Assembly (NCBI GenBank): GCA_028285265.1
Contig: JANQPX010000020.1
Location: forward strand, 186,001-250,000
Direction: 5' to 3'
From: Geminicoccaceae bacterium
GTDB lineage: Bacteria; Pseudomonadota; Alphaproteobacteria; Geminicoccales; Geminicoccaceae
Length of the DNA stretch: 64,000 nt
Below are positions 42,940 to 51,516 of this stretch, in pieces. The stretch's first letter is position 1; each line of letters starts with the position of its first letter. The notes beneath the pieces were generated by a model. The model was not told the origin of the DNA. It did not search any database and worked only from the letters and a program-made list of their open reading frames with translations. The position numbers were made by a program, and so were the translations under genes.

Positions 42940-44205
42940 ATGACGACACTTCGCGAAACGATCGAAGAAGCCAATGCCGAGGCGCTCCGGCGCATGCTAG
43001 CCGCAGACCCGGTCCTGGTCGACGTGATTCCAGCCGGTGAAGCCATGCCATCCCTTGGCGGCCGCACGATCCTGCACGCCGGTCCGCCAATCGATTGGGA
43101 CAGCATGTGTGGTCCGATGCGCGGAGCCGTGGCCGGCATTGCTGTCTTCGAAGGCTGGGCTCCAGACCTAAAAACGGCGACAACCATGGCCGCCGAAGGC
43201 ATGTTCTCGTTCGAGCCTAACCATCACTATGACGCGGTCGGTCCGATGACTGGGATGACCACCGTGACTCAACCAGTCATGGTCGTCGAAAATCGCGCCT
43301 TTGGGAATCGTGCCTATTGTGCGATCAATGAAGGCCTCGGCAAAGTTATGCGCTTCGGCGGCAATGACGAGGAAGTGAGGGCACGCCTTCGCTGGATTAG
43401 GGACATTCTCGGCCCAGCATTCGGCAGGGCGCTTCGCGGCTCGAGCGGTATTGAATTGAAAAACATCATCGCACGCGGGCTGACCATGGGCGATGAAATG
43501 CATCAGCGAAATGTCGGGTGCTCCGGCCTCTTGTTGCGCTCAATCGCCCCCTCATTAGCGAGGATCGGCATCGATCACCAGGACCTTGCTGACGTTCTAG
43601 CCTTCATCGCTGGTAATGATCAGTTTTTCCTGAATGTTGCGATGGCTATGGGCAAGGCCATCATGGACCCCGTGCGCGACATTGATGGCTCCACGGTCGT
43701 GACCGCTATGAGCCGAAATGGCACCAACTTTGGCATTCGCGTGAGTGGAACGGGTGATCGTTGGTTCACCGCACCTGTCGAGATGCCAGCGGGGCTCTAT
43801 TTTCCGGGTTTCACCGAGGATGACGCGAATCCGGACATGGGGGACAGCACCATCGTCGAGACGATCGGTCTTGGTGGCTTTGCCATGGCCGCAGCCCCTG
43901 CGGTCGCAGGCTTCGTTGGTGCAGGAGCAGCTTCAGACGCCGCCAATTACACACGTTCGATGAGCGAAATCACGCTCGCCGAAAATCCGGAATGGACCAT
44001 TCCTGCGCTGGACTATGCGGGTGTACCGACAGGTATCGATATCCGGCTGGTCGTCGAGACTGGCATCGTGCCGACGATCAATACAGGCATAGCCCACAAG
44101 CTACCTGGCGTTGGTCAAGTGGGGGCAGGGGTGGTTAAAGCGCCGAGGGCATGTTTCGAGCAGGCACTCCTTGCATTTGCCGATGAGATGGGAGTGGCGG
44201 CATGA
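42940..44205 (+). CDS. allG: Oxamate carbamoyltransferase subunit AllG (YlbE, DUF1116)
   Basis: 421 residues from the ATG at 42940 (MTTLRETIEEAN); upstream codons in the same frame overlap the small FdrA gene and are not coding. DUF1116 landmarks are GPPIDWDSMCGPMRGA, NHHYDAVGPMTGMTT and GDEMHQRN. With AllF and AllH it splits oxalurate phosphorolytically into oxamate and carbamoyl phosphate. It overlaps allF by 4 bp. Confidence 0.85.
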   Translation: MTTLRETIEEANAEALRRMLAADPVLVDVIPAGEAMPSLGGRTILHAGPPIDWDSMCGPMRGAVAGIAVFEGWAPDLKTATTMAAEGMFSFEPNHHYDAVGPMTGMTTVTQPVMVVENRAFGNRAYCAINEGLGKVMRFGGNDEEVRARLRWIRDILGPAFGRALRGSSGIELKNIIARGLTMGDEMHQRNVGCSGLLLRSIAPSLARIGIDHQDLADVLAFIAGNDQFFLNVAMAMGKAIMDPVRDIDGSTVVTAMSRNGTNFGIRVSGTGDRWFTAPVEMPAGLYFPGFTEDDANPDMGDSTIVETIGLGGFAMAAAPAVAGFVGAGAASDAANYTRSMSEITLAENPEWTIPALDYAGVPTGIDIRLVVETGIVPTINTGIAHKLPGVGQVGAGVVKAPRACFEQALLAFADEMGVAA

Positions 44206-45707
44206 GTATTGTTGTTAACGCAGTCAAACCATCGCTCTACATGGATAGTGTGGCGCTGATGCGGTGCTCGAAGGACATTGTCGCCATGGACGGCATCGAG
44301 GAAGCGGCGCTGATGATGGGGACGCCGGCGAACCGACAGATCATGGCCGATGCCGGTCTCTTGGCGAAAGAAGGGGAGGCTGCCGCCGCGGGCGATCTTG
44401 TGATCGGAATAAGGGCGACCGAGGCCTCCCAAGCGGAGCTTGCTCTGGAGGCCGCCGAAACCTTTCTGGCCAAGCCTGCCAGACGATCGAGCGAAGGCGA
44501 GGCTTGGCAACCCAAGACCCTGCGTGCCGGACTGAAGGTGATGCCTGATGCGAATCTCGCCTTGATCTCGGTGCCCGGCGACTATGCTGCCGCTGAGGCT
44601 CGCAAAGCCCTGAATCGCGGCCTCAATGTCATGATTTTCAGCGACAATGTCCCGATTGAATCCGAGATTGCGCTCAAGCAGCAGGGACGCGAGCTTAACC
44701 GTCTGGTCATGGGGCCGGACTGCGGCACGGCCATCCTTGGCGGCGTGCCACTTGCCTTCGCCAACATCGTGCCTTCAGGCAATATCGGTATGATCGGTGC
44801 CTCCGGCACGGGCCTCCAGGAAATTTCATGCCTTATCGCTCGGGACGGTGGGGGCATCTCGCATGCCATCGGTGTGGGTGGACGCGATCTTCATGCCAAG
44901 GTTGGTGGTATCTCGACACTTATGGCCCTCGATATGCTTGATGCCGACCCCTTGACCGAGCATGTGGTGATCGTCTCGAAACCTCCATCTTCGACTGTTG
45001 CAGCACGGGTCGCAGCACGGATCGAACGCAGCCAAAAGGCGTTCACAATTTGCTTTCTCGGCGGCGAGCCCGTCGATCTGCCTGCCAATGCCAAGTTGGC
45101 GCACACATTGCTCGATGCTTCGCGCATGGCGCTCGGCCGTGAGCCGATGAGACAGCTTTCTGGCGCAGCCATCGCTCAGCACGACCCTGCGTCCATCCGG
45201 GCGCGTACGGAGATTCGCGGTCTTTTTGCAGGGGGGACTCTTTGTGCCGAGGCCCAAGTTGTTTTGCGCGACGCCGGATTGAATGTGGCGTCGAACACGC
45301 CTGTCGGTGGTGCGCTCGGTCTAGGCTTAGGGGACGATGACCATCACCGCTTGTTGGATCTCGGCGACGATCAATACACCCAAGGCCGGCCGCATCCGAT
45401 GATCGATCCGGCTGTTCGTGACTTGCCCCTTGCTGAAGCCCTTGCCGACCCGAAGGTCGGTGTTGTCCTGCTCGATGTGGTGCTTGGCTATGGAGGTCAC
45501 CAGGACCCTGCGGGCCATATCGCGAAATCCCTGACCGAGCTTTCATCGGAGGGGCGCTTGATTGTTGCGTCGGTCACCGGCACCGATTCGGACAGGCAAC
45601 ATCGGGCAGGGCAGGTGGCTGCACTTGAGCGCGTTGGCGTGAAGGTCGCAGCATCGAATGCAGAAGCCGCATCCCTTGCGATTGACGGTCTGTACCGTCG
45701 CCCGTGA
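44202..45707 (+). CDS. allF: Oxamate carbamoyltransferase subunit AllF (FdrA)
   Basis: 501 residues, starting in the stop of allG (ATGA). FdrA is built from the folds of the succinyl-CoA synthetase alpha/beta subunits. Visible are VMGPDCGTAILGGVPLAFAN, IGMIGASGTGLQEI and ISHAIGVGGRDLHAKVGG. It forms the catalytic core with AllG and AllH. The C-terminal mini-domain found in the enterobacterial protein is missing here and is encoded separately at 42753-42932. Confidence 0.87.
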   Translation: MSIVVNAVKPSLYMDSVALMRCSKDIVAMDGIEEAALMMGTPANRQIMADAGLLAKEGEAAAAGDLVIGIRATEASQAELALEAAETFLAKPARRSSEGEAWQPKTLRAGLKVMPDANLALISVPGDYAAAEARKALNRGLNVMIFSDNVPIESEIALKQQGRELNRLVMGPDCGTAILGGVPLAFANIVPSGNIGMIGASGTGLQEISCLIARDGGGISHAIGVGGRDLHAKVGGISTLMALDMLDADPLTEHVVIVSKPPSSTVAARVAARIERSQKAFTICFLGGEPVDLPANAKLAHTLLDASRMALGREPMRQLSGAAIAQHDPASIRARTEIRGLFAGGTLCAEAQVVLRDAGLNVASNTPVGGALGLGLGDDDHHRLLDLGDDQYTQGRPHPMIDPAVRDLPLAEALADPKVGVVLLDVVLGYGGHQDPAGHIAKSLTELSSEGRLIVASVTGTDSDRQHRAGQVAALERVGVKVAASNAEAASLAIDGLYRRP

Positions 45708-45731
45708 TGGTGATGTGCGATCGAGGCGATC

Positions 45732-46751
45732 ATGACTGAGCCGCGGCCGTCGCTGCCCCGGCGCTTGCTGGTCGCCATCGGTGGCAACGCCACCCACCCT
45801 GAGACGATCGACGGTACGTCGATCGAGCAGAAAGTGATTGCCGCTGAAACGGCAGAAGCACTGCTGCCTCTTGCTCTGATGGACAACGAGCTGGTGGTAA
45901 CCCACGGCAATGGGCCGGTCGTCGGCAAGATTCTCATGCGGCAGGCGTTGACCCGGGATCGCATAGCGCCCATGCCCCTCGACATTTGCGTCGCCCATAG
46001 CCAAGGCGGCATCGCTTATCTCCTCATGCAAGCGATGGAGAATGCCCTCCGCAAGGCAGATAGCGACCGGCACGTCGCTTGCCTTCTAACGCAAGTCGAA
46101 GTCGACATCGACGATCCTGCATTTGACCATCCCTCCAAGCCAGTTGGCCCGTTCTTCACGGAAGATGAGGCCAAGACCCTTGCTGATGATTTCGGGTGGC
46201 TGATGAAAGAGGATTCCGGCCGCGGCTGGCGCCATGTCGTGCCTTCGCCCAAACCTCGCCATATCGTCGATATCTCACTTGTCCGGGTTCTGGCTAAACG
46301 CGGCACGATCGTGATTGCTGGGGGCGGGGGCGGTATCCCGGTCGTACGCGGCGCCAAAGGTGAGCGTGAGGGAGTCGCCGCGGTGATCGATAAGGACATG
46401 ACCTCGGCCCATATGGCTAACGTCCTTGGCATCGACATTTTGATGATCCTGACCGCCGTTGAGCAAGTGGCGATCCATTTTGGCACACCACAAGAGCAAA
46501 AATTGGCGCGCATAGGCCTATCTCAGATTAAGACCTATCGACGCGAGGGACACTTCGCCGCCGGCTCGATGGGACCGAAGATTGACGCCGCCATACGCTT
46601 CCTCGAGGGGGGCGGAGACGAAGTGATTATCGCCAATATCGACCAAGCGATGGCCGCTCTTGAGGGCCGCGCCGGCACCCACATCCTTGCCGATGCTGTT
46701 GGACTCGATAGTGTCGCCTCCCACCACGCCGCCGATGGCACGGGCAGCTAA
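45732..46751 (+). CDS. allK: Carbamate kinase (AllK/ArcC-like)
   Basis: 339 residues, GAGGCG in front of the ATG. Amino acid kinase family: LLVAIGGNATHPE, VTHGNGPVVGKILMRQ, VIAGGGGGIPVVRG and VIDKDMTSAHMANVLGIDILMILTAVE-type (key part DKDMTSAHMA). It uses carbamoyl phosphate from AllFGH to make ATP, giving carbamate that breaks down to ammonia and CO2. The 3' end overlaps allH by 17 bp. Confidence 0.9.
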   Translation: MTEPRPSLPRRLLVAIGGNATHPETIDGTSIEQKVIAAETAEALLPLALMDNELVVTHGNGPVVGKILMRQALTRDRIAPMPLDICVAHSQGGIAYLLMQAMENALRKADSDRHVACLLTQVEVDIDDPAFDHPSKPVGPFFTEDEAKTLADDFGWLMKEDSGRGWRHVVPSPKPRHIVDISLVRVLAKRGTIVIAGGGGGIPVVRGAKGEREGVAAVIDKDMTSAHMANVLGIDILMILTAVEQVAIHFGTPQEQKLARIGLSQIKTYRREGHFAAGSMGPKIDAAIRFLEGGGDEVIIANIDQAMAALEGRAGTHILADAVGLDSVASHHAADGTGS

Positions 46752-47634
46752 GACGATCGGCCTTCTAGCGGCAGCGGCATTGAAGCATGCGAAGCGCGCT
46801 ACCGTACTCGCTACGTTCGAGCAGAGCTTCTATTTGGATGTTGGAGGAACCTTGATCGCCATCGTTGCCGAGAACCTCCACGATGGTCCCTTGAATCTTC
46901 GGAGCGCAGGGGCGATCGATGAGATGATGGACGTCGCACCGCGCCAACAATGGGTGATCACACCCAACGCCCTCAAAAGCGATCATGGTCTCATCATTGA
47001 TCTCGTCGGGGTATCCTTGTGGCGCCCGTTATGCCCCGGCAGCTACGTCGATGTCTCTACTCTCGCGGCCGGCTTGAATTCTTTGCAATTCCAGATGTGC
47101 GAGAGGGACATTCCCGAAGACGGCCTTGCAAAATTCATGTTCGTTGAGAGTCAGCCCGAGAGCGTTGTCGAACGGGCAGCCGCGCCAGCAATAAGGGCTC
47201 TTGAGTCAACGCTTCGTGACGCCTTTGACAACAAAACGTCGATCCCGTTGGCATCAACGACCGGGATTGATGAGATCTCTGGCCTAATCGGCCTGGGCCC
47301 GGGCCTTACACCTTCTGGAGATGATCTGTTGGGCGGGATCATGATCGCCTGCCACCACCTGAAGGAAACCACCGCCGTCGAGCGTCTCGGCGCTGTTGTG
47401 CGCATTGCGACCGATCGCACGAACCTCATTAGCCAAGCTCACCTGGATGCAGCCGCGCTCGGCTATGCCGCCGCCCCATTACATGATCTCATGGGTGCCA
47501 TCTTAAGAAATGACGGTCTTGACATTGCGGCAGCCCTGGACGCGACCGCAAAGATCGGTCATTCATCCGGCTTCGATGCGCTCGCAGGTATTGTTCTAAC
47601 GCTCCGTACCTATCTCGACGCGACATCCAGCTGA
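46735..47634 (+). CDS. allH: Oxamate carbamoyltransferase subunit AllH (YlbF, DUF2877)
   Basis: 299 residues from the ATG at 46735, inside the 3' end of the carbamate kinase gene; a start at 46660 would overlap that gene by 90 bp and is not favoured. The DUF2877 signature GLGPGLTPSGDDLLGG is exact, and SQAHLDAAALGYAAAPLHDL follows. It is the third subunit of the oxamate carbamoyltransferase complex. Confidence 0.85.
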   Translation: MARAAKTIGLLAAAALKHAKRATVLATFEQSFYLDVGGTLIAIVAENLHDGPLNLRSAGAIDEMMDVAPRQQWVITPNALKSDHGLIIDLVGVSLWRPLCPGSYVDVSTLAAGLNSLQFQMCERDIPEDGLAKFMFVESQPESVVERAAAPAIRALESTLRDAFDNKTSIPLASTTGIDEISGLIGLGPGLTPSGDDLLGGIMIACHHLKETTAVERLGAVVRIATDRTNLISQAHLDAAALGYAAAPLHDLMGAILRNDGLDIAAALDATAKIGHSSGFDALAGIVLTLRTYLDATSS

Positions 47635-47656
47635 CCTATATCCAGGGACGAACAGA

Positions 47657-49249
47657 ATGCTGCAAACCGCCCGCGCCTATGGCGGCATGGTGACCGCCCC
47701 CCATCACCTGGCAGCCCAGGCGGGCCTGCGCGTGCTCAACGATGGTGGCAATGCGGTCGAGGCGATGATTGCGTCAGCGGCGACGATCGCCGTGGTCTAC
47801 CCGCACATGAATGCCCTTGGTGGTGATAACTTTTGGATTGTCGCAGAACCTGGGAAGGAACCTGTTGGCATCGATGCATGCGGGGCCGCCGCCGCTCAGG
47901 CCGATATCGGCTTCTACAAAGCTCAAGACTATGATGTCATTCCCAGTCGTGGCCCCCGCGCAGCCCTTACAGTTGCAGGTGCTGTCTCTGGTTGGGCAGC
48001 AGCCTTTGAGCACAGCCGCAATGCTTGGGAAGGGCGCCTTCCTATGTCGCGCCTGCTCGAAGATGCTATCTATCATGCCGAGAACGGCATCGCTGTTACT
48101 GAGACCCTTGCCAGGAATACGGCAGCGAAACTGGATCAGCTGAGCGACGTCCAGGGCTTTGATGAGGCCTTCCTAAAGAACGGCAAGCCCTATGAGGAAG
48201 GCGAACGACTGATCCTCGACCGACTTGCCTTTACACTCGATCAGCTCGCACATGACGGACTGCATGATTTCTATCGCGGCGACCTTGCCCGCTCCATCGC
48301 TCAAGATCTGGAACGGCTCGGGAGCCCACTACGGCTGGAGGACTTGGAGCGCCATGAGGCGCTTATTGTTCCCCCCCTTAAACTTGAGATCGCCGGGCAT
48401 GACCTCTACAACATGCCGCCGCCGACCCAGGGCCTCGCATCACTTATGCTTCTTGGGGTCTTTTCTCGACTGAATATCCATAGCGTCGACGATTTTGCCT
48501 ATGTACATGCGGTGGTTGAGGCGACGAAAGCTGCCTTTAGCATTCGAGACCGATATGTCACCGACCCAGCTTACATGGATGTTCCAGCGACACGTTTTCT
48601 CAGCAGCAAAGTTCTTGATGAGCTCGCTAGCGCTATTTCCATGGAGAAAGCTGCGCCTTGGCCGGCGCCAAACAACAATGGCGATACCGTGTGGCTCGGC
48701 GCTGTCGACGCAGAGGGCAGGACCGTCAGCTTTATCCAGAGTCTCTATTGGGAGTTCGGCTCCGGTGTTGTTCTGCCTCAGTCCGGAATTCTCTGGCAAA
48801 ATCGTGGCATCAGCTTCTCGCTGGATGAGGAGCATCACAACCACCTCCGTCCACACCGCCGTCCTTTTCACACCATCCAACCCGCCCTTGCACGCCTGTC
48901 AGATGGACGCGTGATGGCCTACGGTACAATGGGTGGCGAAGGCCAACCCCAGACCCAGGCCATGCTCTTCTCCCGCCACGTTCTATTTGGTCAGTCGCTT
49001 CAGGAAGCTGTCACGGCACCACGCTGGCTCCTCGGCAAAACTTGGGGCGAAGAGACAACGAGCTTGAAGATCGAGTCTCGCTTGGACTCGGGCGTCATCG
49101 AACAGCTTCAAGCCGTTGGCCACGACATCCAGACTGTTGGCCCTTACGAAGAGATGATGGGCCATGCCGGTGCGTTGGTGTATCATACCGACGGCCTGAT
49201 CGAAGGTGCAAGTGACCCGCGATCCGATGGTGCTGTCGCCGCCTGCTAG
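47657..49249 (+). CDS. hpxW: Oxamate amidohydrolase-like Ntn hydrolase, gamma-glutamyltransferase family (HpxW)
   Basis: 530 residues. The autoprocessing nucleophile is Thr344 in NNNGDTVWLGAVD, dividing the chain into a large N-terminal and smaller C-terminal subunit as in gamma-glutamyltransferases. ALGGDNFWIVAEPG and YGTMGGEGQPQTQAM are family blocks. No signal peptide is present, unlike periplasmic transpeptidases. In Klebsiella, HpxW cleaves oxamate to oxalate and ammonia. Position after allFGH and carbamate kinase fits that role here. A general gamma-glutamyl hydrolase is the alternative. Confidence 0.82.
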   Translation: MLQTARAYGGMVTAPHHLAAQAGLRVLNDGGNAVEAMIASAATIAVVYPHMNALGGDNFWIVAEPGKEPVGIDACGAAAAQADIGFYKAQDYDVIPSRGPRAALTVAGAVSGWAAAFEHSRNAWEGRLPMSRLLEDAIYHAENGIAVTETLARNTAAKLDQLSDVQGFDEAFLKNGKPYEEGERLILDRLAFTLDQLAHDGLHDFYRGDLARSIAQDLERLGSPLRLEDLERHEALIVPPLKLEIAGHDLYNMPPPTQGLASLMLLGVFSRLNIHSVDDFAYVHAVVEATKAAFSIRDRYVTDPAYMDVPATRFLSSKVLDELASAISMEKAAPWPAPNNNGDTVWLGAVDAEGRTVSFIQSLYWEFGSGVVLPQSGILWQNRGISFSLDEEHHNHLRPHRRPFHTIQPALARLSDGRVMAYGTMGGEGQPQTQAMLFSRHVLFGQSLQEAVTAPRWLLGKTWGEETTSLKIESRLDSGVIEQLQAVGHDIQTVGPYEEMMGHAGALVYHTDGLIEGASDPRSDGAVAAC

Positions 49250-49375
49250 TCAACCCAGCCCGCCCAGCAGGCGTCCCTATGCGGCATTGGTGCTAGTGTT
49301 TCATAATGAAAAAGACCTGGGCGCTCTTCCTTGGCTGGGTCACATAGGTCAATGACTACGAGGTGTCCGGTCCAA

Positions 49376-50635
49376 ATGCGATGTGAAATCATAGCGATTG
49401 GGACCGAGCTTCTGCTCGGGCAGATCATCGATACCAACTCTTCCTGGATGGGAGGCCAGCTCGCGCTGGCAGGCATTGACTCGTACTACCAAACGAAAGT
49501 TGGCGATAATCAGGCACGCATGGTCGAGAGCTTGCGCCTCGCGCTCTCTCGCTCCGACGCCGTCATTTGCTGTGGTGGGCTAGGTCCTACTCAGGACGAC
49601 ATTACCCGCGAGGCCATCGCTGATGTCATGGGTGTAAAGCTCGTCCGCCATGACTGGATCGCAGACCATATTCGAACAATGTTCGAACAACGCGGACGTG
49701 AGATGGCGCCGAGCAACCTTCGCCAAGCGGATGTCCCCGAAGGTGCGACGCCCATCAAGGAGATGCCTGGAACTGCGCCTGGACTCATATGTCCGATCGG
49801 GCAGCAGGTTGTCTATGCCGTTCCAGGTGTGCCTCACGAAATGCGCACCATGCTTGAGGGAACCGTGCTCCCGGATCTCAAGCAACGGGCAGGTGTCACG
49901 TCGGTCATCAAGAGCCGCGTGCTGCGCACCTGGGGCTACACCGAGTCAGGGCTGGCCGACCTTCTTGCCGATCGGATCACCGATCTCGACGAGTCCGGTG
50001 GGGCTACGATCGCGTTTCAAGCCAGCGGCATCGAGGGCATCAAAGTTCGTGTGACGACCAAGGGTGAGGACACGGAAAGCGTCGACGGACGTCTCGCGTT
50101 GGAGGAGCAGCACCTCAGGGAGCTTATCGGCGACTACATCTTCGGTATCGATGATGAAACAATGGAGTCCGTAATCCTCAAGTTGCTGCGCGCGCGTGGC
50201 CAGAGCCTCGCCGTCGCCGAAGGCTTGACCGCCGGTATCGCCGGCAGTCGGCTTGCAGCCATCGAGAATGCTTCCGACACGTTCCGCGGCAGCCTCCTCA
50301 CCGATCAGCCTGACATCCGACAGAGACTCCTTGGCCTGTCGGCAGACCTACCACCGATCTCAGCTGAAAGCGCCGAAGCCCTCGCCGTTGGCGTTAGGCA
50401 GCATTTTGCTGCCGATTTCGGCATCGCCGCAACAGGTTATGACGGCCGAACAGACGTGCATGAAGATCATAAACCCGGCACTGTCTTCCTCGCTCTCGCC
50501 ACGAAAGACACGGTTCACTCCGCCAAGGTGATACTTCCGGGAGATAGAAATCGTATTCGGCAATATGCTGTAATCAGCCTCTTTAATTTGCTAAGGCGAC
50601 ATTTGCTCGACATCCGCTCTCCAGCTGTTCTCTAG
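49376..50635 (+). CDS. cinA: CinA-like protein with intact N-terminal and degenerate amidase domain
   Basis: 419 residues from the ATG at 49376 (MRCEIIAIGTELLLG, the usual CinA start). The N-terminal MoCF-like/ADP-ribose pyrophosphatase domain is intact, with GGLGPTQDDITREA. The C-terminal nicotinamide-nucleotide amidase domain is altered: the usual AESCTGG reads AEGLTAG, so the catalytic Ser is Gly, and the YSNxxK stretch reads TDQPDIR, losing Tyr and Lys. The amidase is therefore probably inactive. The remaining function would be ADP-ribose or CoA-type pyrophosphate cleavage. It sits between the oxamate and cobalamin genes. Confidence 0.85.
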   Translation: MRCEIIAIGTELLLGQIIDTNSSWMGGQLALAGIDSYYQTKVGDNQARMVESLRLALSRSDAVICCGGLGPTQDDITREAIADVMGVKLVRHDWIADHIRTMFEQRGREMAPSNLRQADVPEGATPIKEMPGTAPGLICPIGQQVVYAVPGVPHEMRTMLEGTVLPDLKQRAGVTSVIKSRVLRTWGYTESGLADLLADRITDLDESGGATIAFQASGIEGIKVRVTTKGEDTESVDGRLALEEQHLRELIGDYIFGIDDETMESVILKLLRARGQSLAVAEGLTAGIAGSRLAAIENASDTFRGSLLTDQPDIRQRLLGLSADLPPISAESAEALAVGVRQHFAADFGIAATGYDGRTDVHEDHKPGTVFLALATKDTVHSAKVILPGDRNRIRQYAVISLFNLLRRHLLDIRSPAVL

Positions 50636-50734
50636 CCAAAACGATACCGATGACTGAGGTCGCCACATAGGGACGCGACGATTGCCGCATAGGCTTCCAG
50701 CGTTGTTGACCGGCATGGAGCGATGCAAGAGTGA

Positions 50735-51508
50735 TCACGCCGGTCGAACGAGAGCAGCAGCTATCACCAGAACGAGAATGTCGAGCACCTGTTGCAGCCC
50801 GCCGAGTACATCCCCGGTAATGCCGCCGATCTGACGACGAGACAGATCGAGAAAGAGTGCTGCACTTACAGTCGAAACAACGATTACGATGGTCGCCTCG
50901 ACAGGCGGCAGGCAGAGAAAGACCGCAACGCCCCCCAGCGCGGCACTCGCGAACGATTTGCTTTGTCGAGGTTTTCCTGCCGATGCCGCAAGTCCCTCAG
51001 ACCGTGCTTGTGGCATGAAAAGCATTGCCAACGGCATCGCCGCTCGGGACAAGGTTGCCGCAGCGATCAGACCGGTCACGACGAACCATACATCGCCGTG
51101 GTCAGCGAGATGGACGATCGCTGCAAGGCGTAATGCGAGACCCAGGATTAAGCCGATGGCGCCGTAGGTGCCAAGCCTGCTGTCGCGCATGATCGCCAGC
51201 TTTTGCTCAATTGTGTGGCCGCCTCCAAAACCATCACAAACATCGGCAAGACCGTCTTCATGAAGGGCGCCGGTCATTAAGATCTGCGTTGCGACGGCGA
51301 GAATGGTCGCGACGACCGATGGTAGGTTCAAAGAAACCGCAGCCACATACACCAGACAGGCAGCAAGCCCGACCAAAACGCCAACAAGCGGAAACATGTG
51401 GACGCTCTCGCGCAAGTCTTCCATGGACCAACTGCGTTGGAACTTGGCGGGCATCGGAAGGCGGGTCAGAAACTGTATCGCGATAAACAGCTTTTGGAGA
51501 TGATTCAT
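50735..51508 (-). CDS. cobS: Adenosylcobinamide-GDP ribazoletransferase (cobalamin synthase)
   Basis: 257 residues, multi-spanning membrane protein. ALHEDGLADVCDGFGGG holds the conserved acidic metal site, and RRQIGGITGDVLGG the second. It joins alpha-ribazole to adenosylcobinamide-GDP, the last assembly step. It follows cobB by 8 bp in a two-gene minus-strand unit. Confidence 0.93.
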   Translation of the reverse strand: MNHLQKLFIAIQFLTRLPMPAKFQRSWSMEDLRESVHMFPLVGVLVGLAACLVYVAAVSLNLPSVVATILAVATQILMTGALHEDGLADVCDGFGGGHTIEQKLAIMRDSRLGTYGAIGLILGLALRLAAIVHLADHGDVWFVVTGLIAAATLSRAAMPLAMLFMPQARSEGLAASAGKPRQSKSFASAALGGVAVFLCLPPVEATIVIVVSTVSAALFLDLSRRQIGGITGDVLGGLQQVLDILVLVIAAALVRPA

Positions 51509-51516
51509 CAGACAGA

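Noticed and set aside
46660..46734. Longer N-terminus for AllH
   Set aside because: It would overlap the carbamate kinase gene by 90 bp and reads as an unrelated Pro/Ser-rich leader.
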